A DNA stretch of 64,000 bases from Myxococcales bacterium (GTDB taxonomy: Bacteria > Myxococcota_A > Polyangia > Nannocystales > Nannocystaceae), in NCBI GenBank assembly GCA_020633295.1, contig JACKDW010000010.1:186001-250000 (forward strand). The letters are read 5' to 3'. This document shows positions 41,521 to 50,643 of the stretch, piece after piece. Position 1 is the first letter of the stretch; every line of letters starts with the position of its first letter. Below the pieces are notes generated by a model. That model was given only the letters and a program-made list of their open reading frames with translations. It made no database searches and was not told the origin of the DNA. The position numbers were made by a program, and so were the translations under genes.

Positions 41521-42747
41521 ATGACTCGCTCCCCCGGTGACCCTCAGGGCTTCGCCAGCCGTGACGCGCTGTTCGACGCCTTCGCGGCCCACGTCTCGCG
41601 CGGCAAGGTCGAGACCTACCGCGCCTACGGGCTCGACGTCGTGCTCGGCGCGCGCGAGGGCGCGTGGTTTCACGACGCCTACGACGACCGCCGCTGGATT
41701 AACTGTCACTGCAACGGCGGCGTCTTCAACCTCGGGCACCGCAACCCGCGGATCATCTCGGCGGTGCAGCGCGCGCTCGAGCGCGTCGACATCGGCAACC
41801 ATCACCTCGTCTCGCCGGCCCGCGCCGCGCTCGCCCGGCGCCTGTCCGCGACGACAGGCGACCGCCTGCCCGGCGTGGTGTTCGGCGTCTCCGGCGGCGA
41901 GGCCATCGACCTCGCGCTCAAGCTCGCGCGCGGGACCACCGGCCGCCCCAACATCCTCTCGGCGCGCGGCGGCTACCACGGGCACACCGGGCTCGCGCTC
42001 GCGGCGGGTGACCCCCAGTACCGCGAGCCCTTCGGCCCGGCGCTCCCCGGCTTCGCCCAGGTCCCCTTCGACGACCTCGACGCGCTCGCGCGCGCCGTCG
42101 ACGACGACACCGCCGCGGTCGTGCTCGAGCCGATCCCCGCGACGCTCGGCATGCCGATCCCGTCGCCCGGCTACCTCGCGGGCGTACAGCGGCTGTGCCG
42201 CGAGCGCGGCGCGCTGCTGGTCGTCGACGAGGTGCAGACCGGCCTCGGCCGCACCGGGCGCGTGTGGTGCTACCAGCACGACGAGCTCGAGCCCGACATG
42301 GTCGTGACGGGCAAGGGCCTCAGCGGCGGCGTGTACCCGATCACCGCCACGCTGATGACCGCGGCGCTGCACCGCTTCTTCGACGCGCGCCCCTTCGTGC
42401 ACATCTCGACCTTCGGCGGCGCCGAGCCGGGCTGCGCCGCCGCGCTCGAGGTCCTCGACATCATCGAGGCGCCGGGCTTCCTCGCGCGGGTCGAGGCGCT
42501 CGCGCGGCGCTTCGCCGAGGGCCTCGCCGGGCTGCCGTTTCAGCTGCGCCAGCGCGGCCTGATGATGGCGCTCAAGTTCCCCGTCGCGGACGCCGGCTTG
42601 GTCGCGAGCAAGCTGCTCTACGACGTCGGCGTGTTCGCGGTGTACGCCAACAACGACACCTCCGCGCTCCAGCTGCTGCCGCCGCTCGTGATCACCGACG
42701 ACGAGGCGGATCAGGTGATCGCGCGCGCGCGCGGGGTGTTCTCGTGA
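41521..42747 (+). CDS. Class III PLP-dependent aminotransferase
   Basis: This 408-residue protein has the fold-type-I elements GVSGGEAIDLALKLARG, GYHGHTGLALAAGD, the Asp in LLVVDEVQTGLGRTG that pairs with the PLP nitrogen, the Schiff-base Lys in VVTGKGLSGGVYP, and HISTFGGAEPGCAAALEVL. It resembles omega-amino/acetylornithine/GABA aminotransferases; the donor and acceptor are not clear. ATG start. Its stop overlaps the GTG of the next gene (GTGA), a DUF6206 protein, so the products are made together. The preceding secernin-like peptidase is 46 bases upstream on the same strand. Confidence 0.93.
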   Translation: MTRSPGDPQGFASRDALFDAFAAHVSRGKVETYRAYGLDVVLGAREGAWFHDAYDDRRWINCHCNGGVFNLGHRNPRIISAVQRALERVDIGNHHLVSPARAALARRLSATTGDRLPGVVFGVSGGEAIDLALKLARGTTGRPNILSARGGYHGHTGLALAAGDPQYREPFGPALPGFAQVPFDDLDALARAVDDDTAAVVLEPIPATLGMPIPSPGYLAGVQRLCRERGALLVVDEVQTGLGRTGRVWCYQHDELEPDMVVTGKGLSGGVYPITATLMTAALHRFFDARPFVHISTFGGAEPGCAAALEVLDIIEAPGFLARVEALARRFAEGLAGLPFQLRQRGLMMALKFPVADAGLVASKLLYDVGVFAVYANNDTSALQLLPPLVITDDEADQVIARARGVFS

Positions 42748-43661
42748 GCGCCGCGCGAGCCGGCCTGGCGCTCGCGCCCGAGAGCCTGGAGCGCCTCGAG
42801 CGGGCGCTCGCCGAGGCGCTCGCGTCGGGAGACGAGTCCGCGCTCGCGGTGCTCGGCTACGGCGAGATCTCGTGCGTCGTCGCGTGGCCGCAGAGCCAGG
42901 CCGAGGACGCGCCGCGCCTGGCCTGCAAGCGCCTCCCCGACTTCGAGAGCGCCGCGTCGCTCGACGGCTACGCGCGCTGCTTCGCCGACTACCTCGCGCG
43001 CCTCGAGGCCGGCGGCGTGACCCCGGTGGCGAGTCACCTGCAGCGGCTCGCGCGGCCCGGCGGCGCGGTCGCGGGCTGGTGCGTGCAGCCGCTGCTCCCG
43101 GCCGGCTCGCTGCTCCCCGACCTCCTGCGCGCGCGCGCGCCCGACGGGGCCGACGCGCTGATCGACGAGCTCGTCGCGCGGGTGCACGGGCTCGTCGGTC
43201 CGCGCGTCGGCCTCGACGGTCAGCTCTCCAACTGGGCGCAGGTCGACGGCGCGCTGCGTTACCTCGACGTCACGACGCCGATGCTCCGCGACGCGCAGGG
43301 CCGCGAGCAGCTCGACACCGAGCTGTTCCTCGCGTCGCTGCCCTGGGCGCTGCGCGGGCTCGTCCGCCGCCTCATGCTCGGCGCGATCCTCGACAAGTAC
43401 TACGAGCCGCGCGGCGTGCTGCTCGACCTGCTCGGCAACCTGTACAAGGAGCGCCTCGACCACCTGCTGCCCGTGTGGCTGCCGCGCGTCAACGCGACGC
43501 TCGAGCGCGCGATCAAGCCCGAGGAGGTGCGCGCCTACTATCGCGAGGACGCGCGCATGTGGGCGCTGCTGCAGCGACTGCGCCGCGCCGACCGCTGGTG
43601 GCAGCGTCGCGTCCGCCGGCGCGTCTACCCCTTCCTGCTGCCGCGGACGATCGCTCGGTAG
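42744..43661 (+). CDS. Kinase-like DUF6206 protein coupled to the aminotransferase
   Basis: This 305-residue protein starts at a GTG overlapping the aminotransferase stop. It shows the layout of the DUF6206 family: GYGEISCVVAW then LACKRLPDFESAASLDGYARCFADYL, in the place of an ATP-binding Lys segment. It also has GLDGQLSNWAQVDGALRYLDVTTPML, similar to the catalytic HGDxxxxN and DWE/DxST segments of aminoglycoside-phosphotransferase-like kinases. The C-terminal part (LDKYYEPRGVLLDLLGNLYKERLDHLLPVWLPRVN) is helical. DUF6206 has no assigned reaction that I know. Coupling with an aminotransferase and a secernin suggests phosphorylation of a small amine or amino-acid derivative, an inference. The family call is moderate. 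Confidence 0.65.
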   Translation: MSAARAGLALAPESLERLERALAEALASGDESALAVLGYGEISCVVAWPQSQAEDAPRLACKRLPDFESAASLDGYARCFADYLARLEAGGVTPVASHLQRLARPGGAVAGWCVQPLLPAGSLLPDLLRARAPDGADALIDELVARVHGLVGPRVGLDGQLSNWAQVDGALRYLDVTTPMLRDAQGREQLDTELFLASLPWALRGLVRRLMLGAILDKYYEPRGVLLDLLGNLYKERLDHLLPVWLPRVNATLERAIKPEEVRAYYREDARMWALLQRLRRADRWWQRRVRRRVYPFLLPRTIAR

Positions 43662-43835
43662 ACCCCGCGCCGTCCGGTGAAGCGCGTCGTCCTGCTGAAA
43701 GCACGCGGCGAGCGCGAGGACGTCGGCCATCTCGAACTCGCCGGCGCCGCCTCGCGGCCCACGTGCTCAAAGCGGAGCTGGCTGATCCGCTGCTGGGGGT
43801 AGCGCGAGCGCGGGGCCGGCCATCGCGGCGCGGGC

Positions 43836-45584
43836 TCAGCTCGCCGCGCGCTCGAGGAACCGGCCGCAGCGACGCTGTCCGAGGCATTGTTCGGGGACGC
43901 CGTCGCGGACGAGCGAGGTCCCGGCGACGAACACCTCGCGCACCGCCTCGCCGCCGTTGACGAGCCGGCAAAAGCCCGGCATCCCCGGGAACTCGCGCTG
44001 CTCGACGCGCTCGACCGCGTCGTCGAGTCGCGCGGGATCGAGGACCACGACGTCGGCGCGGTCGCCCTCGCGGAGGCGCCCGGCGTCGAGCCCGAACCAG
44101 TCGGCCAGCTCGCCCGTGAGCCTGTGGACCGCGCGCGCGGTCGACATGATCGGCGCGCCCGCGAGCTCGGCGTCGCGCACTCGCTTCAGCACGCGCACCG
44201 GGAAGTTGTAGAACGCCATGTTGCGCAGGTGCGCGCCCGAGTCGGCGAAGCCGAGCAGCGTGCCGGGGTGGCGCAGGATGCTGGCGAGGACCTCGGGGCG
44301 ATCGTTGGCGATGCACGTGTGCCACCGCAGCGCGCGGTCGTGCTCGATCATCAGGTCGAGGAAGGTCTCGATCGGGTCGGCGCCGCGGGCCGCGGCCACC
44401 TCGGTGAAGGTCCTCCCAACCAGCGCGGGATCCGGCGCCTCGAGGATCACCGCGTCCCCGAGGTCGCGGTGCCAGACCCTCGGGACGAAGCGCTTCTCCA
44501 TCTCGCGGCGAAACCGGGCCCGGTAGCCCGGGTCGGTGAGCAGCGCGCGGCGGGCCGCGAGGTCGCGCGCGAGGTCCCGCACCGCCTGCCCGGCGGGGAA
44601 CTCCTCGAACAGCACCGAGTCCATCCCGTCGTAGTACAGATCGAAGGGGACCGGCGGCGACTGCCAGCGGAAGTCGCCGCGCAGCAGCGTGTTGGCGATC
44701 CACTCGAGCGCCGACGTCATGGCGTAGACGTAGCGATCCGCCTTGAGGTCCATCATCGTGATCAGCGTCGTCTTCAGCGGCCGACGCAGCAGCCCCGCGC
44801 CCGCGAGCACCATCCCGAGCACGTTGTAGCGGGTGACGAGGTTCGGCGCGGTCTGGTGGATGTAGCCGCGACGGCGCAGCAGCGCGCGCAGCCGCCTGCG
44901 CTCGCGCGCGCGCGCGAAGGTCGACGGCAGCGGCTTGGACCACTCGCGCTCGCCGTCGAGCTTATCCCAGGGGTTCGTCATGCCCGAGAGGCCGAGGAAG
45001 CCGCAGTCGAGCGCCTCGCTCAGCAGGCGCTCCATGAGCGCCTGCTCGTCGTCGGTCGGGCGCGCGCGCCTGTCGACCGCGCGCGCGAGCCCCATCGCGC
45101 GGCAGCGGATGTCGCTGTGCCCGAGGAAGCTCGCGACGTTGGGCCCGAGCGGGTGCTGATCGATCCACGCGCGCCACCCGCTCGCGTCGCTCCAGCGCTT
45201 CGTCTCGCGCAGCAGCGGGAGCACGACCTCGCGCGGCACCGCCTCGACGCGCGTGAACATGTCCGCGCAGTCATCCGGCGCCGAGGCCACGAAGCTGACC
45301 GAGCAGCAGCCGATCACGACCGACGTGACGCCGTGGCGCACCGACTCGACGAGCCCCGGCGCGAGCGCGAGCTCGCCGTCGTAGTGCGTGTGAGTGTCCA
45401 AAAAGCCAGGTGTAACCCAGCGCCCGCGCGCGTCCACCGAGCGCGCCGCGCTCGCGTCCACCGCGAGCGCGCCCGGCGGGGCGACCCGCGAGACCCGCTC
45501 GCCCTCGATCAGCACGTCCGCGAGCGCGCCCGGGGCCCCGGTGCCGTCGAACACGAGCCCACCGCGTATGATCGTCCGCTCCAC
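43836..45584 (-). CDS. D-aminoacylase/N-acyl-D-amino-acid amidohydrolase
   Basis: This 582-residue amidohydrolase-superfamily protein has TIIRGGLVFDGTGAPGALADVLIEGERV at the N-terminus (small beta domain), the metal-binding HTH in GFLDTHTHYDGE, a Cys/Ser-rich strand SVVIGCCSVSF, HSD in SFLGHSDIR and the catalytic Asp in GFADSGAHLRNMAFYN. The C-terminal REGDRADVVVLDP strand closes the small beta domain. It belongs to the D-aminoacylase/dihydroorotase-like branch, which frees D-amino acids from N-acyl or peptide forms. The GTG start at 45584 lacks a clear ribosome site. It is convergent with the aminotransferase operon and lies back from the kinase-FGE gene 17 bases away on the same strand, so it may be co-transcribed with that gene. 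Confidence 0.88.
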   Translation of the reverse strand: MERTIIRGGLVFDGTGAPGALADVLIEGERVSRVAPPGALAVDASAARSVDARGRWVTPGFLDTHTHYDGELALAPGLVESVRHGVTSVVIGCCSVSFVASAPDDCADMFTRVEAVPREVVLPLLRETKRWSDASGWRAWIDQHPLGPNVASFLGHSDIRCRAMGLARAVDRRARPTDDEQALMERLLSEALDCGFLGLSGMTNPWDKLDGEREWSKPLPSTFARARERRRLRALLRRRGYIHQTAPNLVTRYNVLGMVLAGAGLLRRPLKTTLITMMDLKADRYVYAMTSALEWIANTLLRGDFRWQSPPVPFDLYYDGMDSVLFEEFPAGQAVRDLARDLAARRALLTDPGYRARFRREMEKRFVPRVWHRDLGDAVILEAPDPALVGRTFTEVAAARGADPIETFLDLMIEHDRALRWHTCIANDRPEVLASILRHPGTLLGFADSGAHLRNMAFYNFPVRVLKRVRDAELAGAPIMSTARAVHRLTGELADWFGLDAGRLREGDRADVVVLDPARLDDAVERVEQREFPGMPGFCRLVNGGEAVREVFVAGTSLVRDGVPEQCLGQRRCGRFLERAAS

Positions 45585-45601
45585 GCGGCGAGCATACACG
45601 C

Positions 45602-48352
45602 TCAGGCGCGCCCGTCGTCGGCGCGCGGGCCGACGCTGCACACGGGGCGGAGGCCGAGGTCGTTCACGCGCGTCGTCGGGGCGTGGCGGAAGCGGCGGGC
45701 GAGGCGGCAGAGGTTCGCGTTGTAGGACCACGAGCCGCCGCGATACAGCCGGACCTCGGGCGACGCGTCCTCGGCGTCGCGCGGCTCGCAGGGCGCAGCG
45801 CGTCGCGGCGTCGCGTCGAACTTCTCGGGCGCGACGTAGGGCGTCGAGCACCAGTCCATGCTGTTGCCGGCCATGCCGAGGACGCCGTACGGGCTCTCGT
45901 CCACCGGGTACGCGTCGGTCGTGGTCAGCCGCGGCTCGGGGTCCGAGTCACGGTTGCCGCAGCGCGACGCGTCGAGCCACGAGCCCCAGGGGAACAGGCG
46001 ACCGTCGACGCCCCGGGCCGCCTTCTCCCACTCGAGCTCGTCGGGGAGCCGCCACGGTCGACCCTCCCGCGCGGCCAACCAGCGACAGAACGCGCGCGCG
46101 CTCGGCCAGTCCACGTACACCGCGGGGAGCTCGGGCGGCGCGGCGTCCGTGCAGTGAAAGCGGCCGCTCGCGTCGCGGCGATACACCGGCGTCGGCGGGT
46201 TCAAGGAGAGGTCGACCGGCACCGCGCGCAGCGCCGCGGCCGCGGCCTCGGGGCCCGCGGACAGCCGGTCGTTGATGAACTCGACGTACTCGCCGTTCGT
46301 CACCGGCTCGCGGCGGATCACGAAGCCGTCGAGCCAGAGCCGACAGGCCGGGAGGCTGTTGAGCGTGCCTGGATCGCCGCCCGCCCGAAACCACCCGGCC
46401 GCGACGTACACCTCGCCGTCACGGACCGCGCTGGCGGGCGGCAGCCAGATCGGCGCCGGCGCGTCCGCGCCCGGCGGGGTCGCGTTCCAGACGCGACCCC
46501 GCGTGATCTCGACCGGGTAGCGGATCGTCGCGCGCCCGGGCGCGCTGATCCGCAGGAGGTAGGAGCCGATCGGCAGCCTGTGATCGCGCGCCGGCGCGGC
46601 GAGCGGCTCGCCGCGCGGCGGGCCCACGTGAAGACGTCGATCGCGGAGCTCGAAGGGGTGAACGACGATCGTCGCGGCCGGCGGCGCCGTGGCGAGCGCG
46701 AGCGCGCCCTCGGCCTTGAGGTACGCGGCGAGCCGCGCGCGGACCGACGAGGACGGCGGCAGCGACTCGGTATGTGTCCGAATGTACATCTCAGCGCGCG
46801 CCGCGTCGTCATCCCGCCCGCACGCCTCGGCGTCCGCGTGCTCCTGCGCGTGACGGCGCGCGAGCGCGGCGTGGGCCTCCTCGAGGCGCGGCGCGTAGGA
46901 GAGCGCGGTGTGCAGGCGCTGCTCGCTGTCGAAGCGGGCGCGCGCCGCCTCGAGCTCGAGCGACTTGGCCGTGTCGAGCTCGCGCCAGTACGGGTGGCGC
47001 CGCCCCTCGTTCGCCCACGGAGGGAGCCCCTGGAGGCTGTCCGTCGCGCGGGCGCGCAGCCGCGCCGCGCGCTCGCGCAGCGTCGCGGCGTGCTCGTCGA
47101 GCGCGGCCGCCTCGGCGACCAGGCGCTCCGCCTGCGCCTGTTGGCGCGCGCCCTCCTGCCACGCCGAGACCGCGCGGGCGAGCTCGCCCGCGTGCTGGAA
47201 GCGCTCCGCGGGATCGCGGCGGAGCGCGCGGAGGCAGAGGTCGACGAGCTCCTCTGGCAGGAGCTGCTCGTCCGCCGCGCCGCGCGGCTGCGGCAGCGCG
47301 TCGACGGTCCGCTCGAGCAGCGCGCTCCACGAGGGATCCTCGCTCGCCGGCGGCGCCCCGGTGAGGAGCTCATACAGGATGAGGCCCAGCGCGTACACGT
47401 CGGTGCGCGCGTCGATCGCCGCGTGCCGACCGAGGAGCTGCTCCGGCGCCATGTAGACGGGCGTCCCCGCGATGCCGCCGAGGCCCGCGCGCGCCGAGCT
47501 CGAGGCGTCGTCCGCCTCGAGGTTGATCGGCGAGTCGCCGAGCGTCCTGGCGATCCCCCAGTCGACGACGCGAACCTGACCCTCCGAGCCGATCATCACG
47601 TTCGCGGGCTTGAGGTCGCGATGGATCACGCCGCGCGCGTGGGCGTAGGCCACGGCCTCGCAGACGCGGTGGTACACGTCGATCAGCCGACGGAGTCCGG
47701 GCATCCCGCCGCCCGTCGCTCGCGCGCGGCTCGCCGCGTGGTAGCGCTGAATCAGCGCCCCGAGCTCCTCGCCCGCGATCTCCTCCATGGTGAAGAACAG
47801 CCGGCCGTCGGGGAGCCGACCGAAGTCGTAGATCGGGATGATCCCCGGGTGCTGCAGCTGCGCGGAGATCTGCGCCTCCTCGGTGAAGCGCGCCGCGATC
47901 TCCCGCGAGTCGCGGAGCGACTCGCTGACGCGCTTGAGCGCGACCGTGCGCCCGAGCGCGCGGTCGAGGGCGCGGCGGACCTCGCCCATCCCGCCCTCGC
48001 CGAGGGGCCCGAGGTCCTCGTAGCGCGTCGCGGCGTCGATCGTCTCCGCGGGCGCCGGGCTCGACGAGTCCGGCGCGGGGGCGTTCGTCGGGAACTCGCG
48101 CGTCTGGACCGCGCTCGCGATCCAGGTGTCCCCGCTGCCCAGCGGCTCGTCGCGGGCCCGCGCGCTCGTCTTGTCGCTGATCACCGTGACGTCGTGGTCG
48201 CCCTTTAGGAGCTGACTGAAGAGGCTGGGCAGCTCCGCGCGCGCGGCCTCCGGGAGCGCGGAGATCACCCGGAGGACGAGCGCGAGCTGCTCCTCGTCCC
48301 GCGTGCTGAGCCCGAGCTCCTCCAGGAGCGCGCGCACTCGCGAATCCTCCAT
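45602..48352 (-). CDS. Ser/Thr kinase fused to formylglycine-generating-enzyme-like domain
   Basis: The protein has 916 residues. Kinase domain about 111-400: Gly loop GPLGEGGMGEV, Lys140 (VALKRV), HRDLKPAN with Asp246, VDWG in place of DFG (Asp264 kept), GTPVYMAPEQ, so it should be active. A coiled-coil stretch follows (about 405-520; AERLVAEAAALDEHAATLRERAARLRARA). A beta domain like PEGA comes next (ATIVVHPFELRDRRL...), then an FGE/SUMF1-like sulfatase-modifying domain at about 655-905 (PVTNGEYVEFINDRL, DWPSARAFCRWLAAREGRPWRLPDELEWEKAARGVDGRLFPWG, GMAGNSMDWCSTPY, RLYRGGSWSYNANLCRLARRFRHAP). No membrane helix. Such kinase-FGE fusions occur in Myxobacteria and Planctomycetes. The ATG at 48352 begins a 100-residue N-terminal extension. 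Confidence 0.92.
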   Translation of the reverse strand: MEDSRVRALLEELGLSTRDEEQLALVLRVISALPEAARAELPSLFSQLLKGDHDVTVISDKTSARARDEPLGSGDTWIASAVQTREFPTNAPAPDSSSPAPAETIDAATRYEDLGPLGEGGMGEVRRALDRALGRTVALKRVSESLRDSREIAARFTEEAQISAQLQHPGIIPIYDFGRLPDGRLFFTMEEIAGEELGALIQRYHAASRARATGGGMPGLRRLIDVYHRVCEAVAYAHARGVIHRDLKPANVMIGSEGQVRVVDWGIARTLGDSPINLEADDASSSARAGLGGIAGTPVYMAPEQLLGRHAAIDARTDVYALGLILYELLTGAPPASEDPSWSALLERTVDALPQPRGAADEQLLPEELVDLCLRALRRDPAERFQHAGELARAVSAWQEGARQQAQAERLVAEAAALDEHAATLRERAARLRARATDSLQGLPPWANEGRRHPYWRELDTAKSLELEAARARFDSEQRLHTALSYAPRLEEAHAALARRHAQEHADAEACGRDDDAARAEMYIRTHTESLPPSSSVRARLAAYLKAEGALALATAPPAATIVVHPFELRDRRLHVGPPRGEPLAAPARDHRLPIGSYLLRISAPGRATIRYPVEITRGRVWNATPPGADAPAPIWLPPASAVRDGEVYVAAGWFRAGGDPGTLNSLPACRLWLDGFVIRREPVTNGEYVEFINDRLSAGPEAAAAALRAVPVDLSLNPPTPVYRRDASGRFHCTDAAPPELPAVYVDWPSARAFCRWLAAREGRPWRLPDELEWEKAARGVDGRLFPWGSWLDASRCGNRDSDPEPRLTTTDAYPVDESPYGVLGMAGNSMDWCSTPYVAPEKFDATPRRAAPCEPRDAEDASPEVRLYRGGSWSYNANLCRLARRFRHAPTTRVNDLGLRPVCSVGPRADDGRA

Positions 48353-48423
48353 GGACGCAATGATGCGCTAGACCGATCGACCTTGTCGATTCGGGATGAG
48401 CGATGGCGCCCGCCGCGGTCCGC

Positions 48424-50634
48424 TCAGGGCGCCATGAACAGCTCCGCGACCGTGAGCTCGCTGAGGCGCCCCGCGTGCGACAGGTTGAACGCGGTCGGGT
48501 GCGAGCCGGCGGTCGCCTGGTAGGTGTCCGCGTACACGTCGGCGAGGCTCCGGCTCGGCGCGAGCGCGAGGTTGTCGGCGAGGTTGCGCGAGAACGCGTC
48601 GTTGACCCACGCCGGCACCTCGTCGTCGTGGGCGCCGGCGTACGAGACCTCGTGGCCGTTGGCCGCCGTGATCAGCAGCGCGCCCTCGAGCGGCAGCTCG
48701 CCGACCGCGTCGCCGCAGCCCTGCTCGACGCCGCCGGAGCTCGCGTCTCCGAACGCGCCCGAGTAGCAGCTCTCGATGATCACGACCGCGCGACGGTAGC
48801 GCTGCTCGCCCGCGAGCGCGCAGAGGCTCGTCCGCAGGTGCTCGGGCGAGAACACGTCGTCGCCCCCGGCGAGGCCGTCCTCGGTCGTCACGGCGCCCAG
48901 CGGGATGCCCTCGGTCCCGCCGTGGCCGGCGAGGTACACGTAGACGTCGCTCGACGCGCTCGACGTGATCACCGTCGGCGTCGTCTCGGTGACCTGCCCC
49001 GTGAGGATGTTGACGAGGTCCGCCGCGTCGAGCTCGAGCCGATAGTCGATCTCGGCGCCCGCGTAGAGATCCTCGCCGCCCGGCGTGTTGCGGATCATCG
49101 GCGCCAGCGCGTTCTCCGGCGCGCTCGCGAGGTCGTCGGCGACGATCAGCACGATGTGGTCATCCGGGACCCCGTGCGCGCGCAGCAGCTGGTACTGCTG
49201 CAGCGCGTCGGCCTGGTGGCGGTAGTTGCTGAAGCCCGACGACAGCGCGGCGATCACCGCCCACGTCTCGGTCTTGGCGACCGCCGGCGACCAGGCTGAC
49301 TGGTCGACGTCGGGCGGCGCCGCGCGCGGGCGCACGAACACGCCCTGGCTCGTGAGGAAGGTCGGATCATCGGTCGTCAGCCGCAGGTCGAGCGCGAGGC
49401 CGTCCTCCGTGAGCTGGTAGTGCGCGAGCGTCGAGGACGCGAGGTCCATGTACAGCTCCGGCTCGAACACCAGCGGCCCGCTCGCGCCGCGCAGGCGCGG
49501 GCGGCCGCCCGCGCGCATCGCCGCGAGCGTCGCCGCGATCCCGTTCGCGTCGGGCCCGGCCGCCGCCAGCGCCTCGTCGCCGTCGACCGCGTCCTTCATG
49601 CCCTCGATCAGCGCGACGCCGCCGCGGCCGCCCGCGCGCTCGAGGCCGTAGGCGAGCAGCAGCACGGCGTCGTACTCGCTCGGGCCGTGCGGCGAGAGGC
49701 GCTCGCCCGGGAAGCGCTCGAGATACGCCTCCTCGAAGCGCTCGTCGCCCGCGCCGGTGAAGCCCTCGAGGCCCGCCGCGAGCGCGCCGTGCTTCTCCAG
49801 GGCGTAGGGGTCGAAGCCCGTGTCGGCGAACACGATCCGGGGGCGCGCCGCGCCCGGGGGCGGCAGCCCGAGCGCGACGCAGTCCATCTGCTCCGGCGAG
49901 CCGGCCGCGACGATCACCATGTCCGGCATGTCCTCGAGGACCTCCATGAGCTGCGCGTCGCACGGGGAGTCGGAGGCGAAGGTGACGATCTGGACGTCGT
50001 CGTCGGCGAAGCCGAGCTCGCGGGCGAAGAAGCCGAACCACGTGAAGAACGTGTAGCCGGCGATGTCGAGCGAGGTCAGCAGCGTCACCCGCTCCGCGCC
50101 GCCGCCCTTGGCGTAGCGGACGAGCAGCTCGGTCTGCGCGATGTCCGACTCGCGCGTCCGCCAGATCACGTCCTTGCCGCCGTAGGCGCGCAGCAGGTCG
50201 TCCGAGGTCGACGTCGTCGAGATCAGCGGCTTGTTCGCCTCCAGGAACAGATCCGCGACCTCGGCGAGCGCGGCCGAGCCCGCGGGCCCGATCACCGCGA
50301 CGTGCTCGTCGTCGCCGGCGAGCTCGGCGGCGAGCGAGTACAGATCCTCCACGCGCGGGTCGAAGTAGTCGAGCGCGAGCGGCCGCCCGGCGACGCCGCC
50401 GGCCGCGTTCACGCCCTCGAGCGCCCACTCGAGGTTCGGCAGCGAGTCCCCGTCGACGAGCGGCATGAGCACCGCGATCCGGATCGCCTCCGGCGCGGCC
50501 TCACCCTCGCTGTCGGTCTCGAGCTCGCCTTCGCCCGCGCCGCAGGCGACGAGGCAGGTGAGGAGGAGGGGGAGGCAGGAGGGCGCGAGGCCGCCGAGGC
50601 GGCGGCCCGCGCGGGGACGATCGCGTCTGTTCAT
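48424..50634 (-). CDS. Lipoprotein fusing a periplasmic-binding-protein domain to a legumain-like peptidase
   Basis: The protein has 736 residues. The signal peptide ends in CLVAC (lipid Cys31). Residues about 50-440 read as a type 1 periplasmic-binding (Leu/Ile/Val-binding-like) domain: IRIAVLMPLVDGDSLPNLEWALEGVNAAGG, HVAVIGPAGSAALAEVADLFLEANKPLISTTSTSD, DVIWRTRESDIAQ. Residues about 458-736 match the C13 (legumain/GPI8) family: WAVIAALSSGFSNYRHQADALQQYQLLRAHGVPDDHIVLIVADD, then catalytic His571 in AGHG and Cys623 in IIESCYSG. The peptidase cleaves after Asn or Asp in known members. A tethered sensor-protease outside the cell is implied: ligand binding could release or gate the peptidase (inference). 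Three lipoprotein genes lie in a row on this strand. Confidence 0.85.
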   Translation of the reverse strand: MNRRDRPRAGRRLGGLAPSCLPLLLTCLVACGAGEGELETDSEGEAAPEAIRIAVLMPLVDGDSLPNLEWALEGVNAAGGVAGRPLALDYFDPRVEDLYSLAAELAGDDEHVAVIGPAGSAALAEVADLFLEANKPLISTTSTSDDLLRAYGGKDVIWRTRESDIAQTELLVRYAKGGGAERVTLLTSLDIAGYTFFTWFGFFARELGFADDDVQIVTFASDSPCDAQLMEVLEDMPDMVIVAAGSPEQMDCVALGLPPPGAARPRIVFADTGFDPYALEKHGALAAGLEGFTGAGDERFEEAYLERFPGERLSPHGPSEYDAVLLLAYGLERAGGRGGVALIEGMKDAVDGDEALAAAGPDANGIAATLAAMRAGGRPRLRGASGPLVFEPELYMDLASSTLAHYQLTEDGLALDLRLTTDDPTFLTSQGVFVRPRAAPPDVDQSAWSPAVAKTETWAVIAALSSGFSNYRHQADALQQYQLLRAHGVPDDHIVLIVADDLASAPENALAPMIRNTPGGEDLYAGAEIDYRLELDAADLVNILTGQVTETTPTVITSSASSDVYVYLAGHGGTEGIPLGAVTTEDGLAGGDDVFSPEHLRTSLCALAGEQRYRRAVVIIESCYSGAFGDASSGGVEQGCGDAVGELPLEGALLITAANGHEVSYAGAHDDEVPAWVNDAFSRNLADNLALAPSRSLADVYADTYQATAGSHPTAFNLSHAGRLSELTVAELFMAP

Positions 50635-50643
50635 CGCCGCGGC

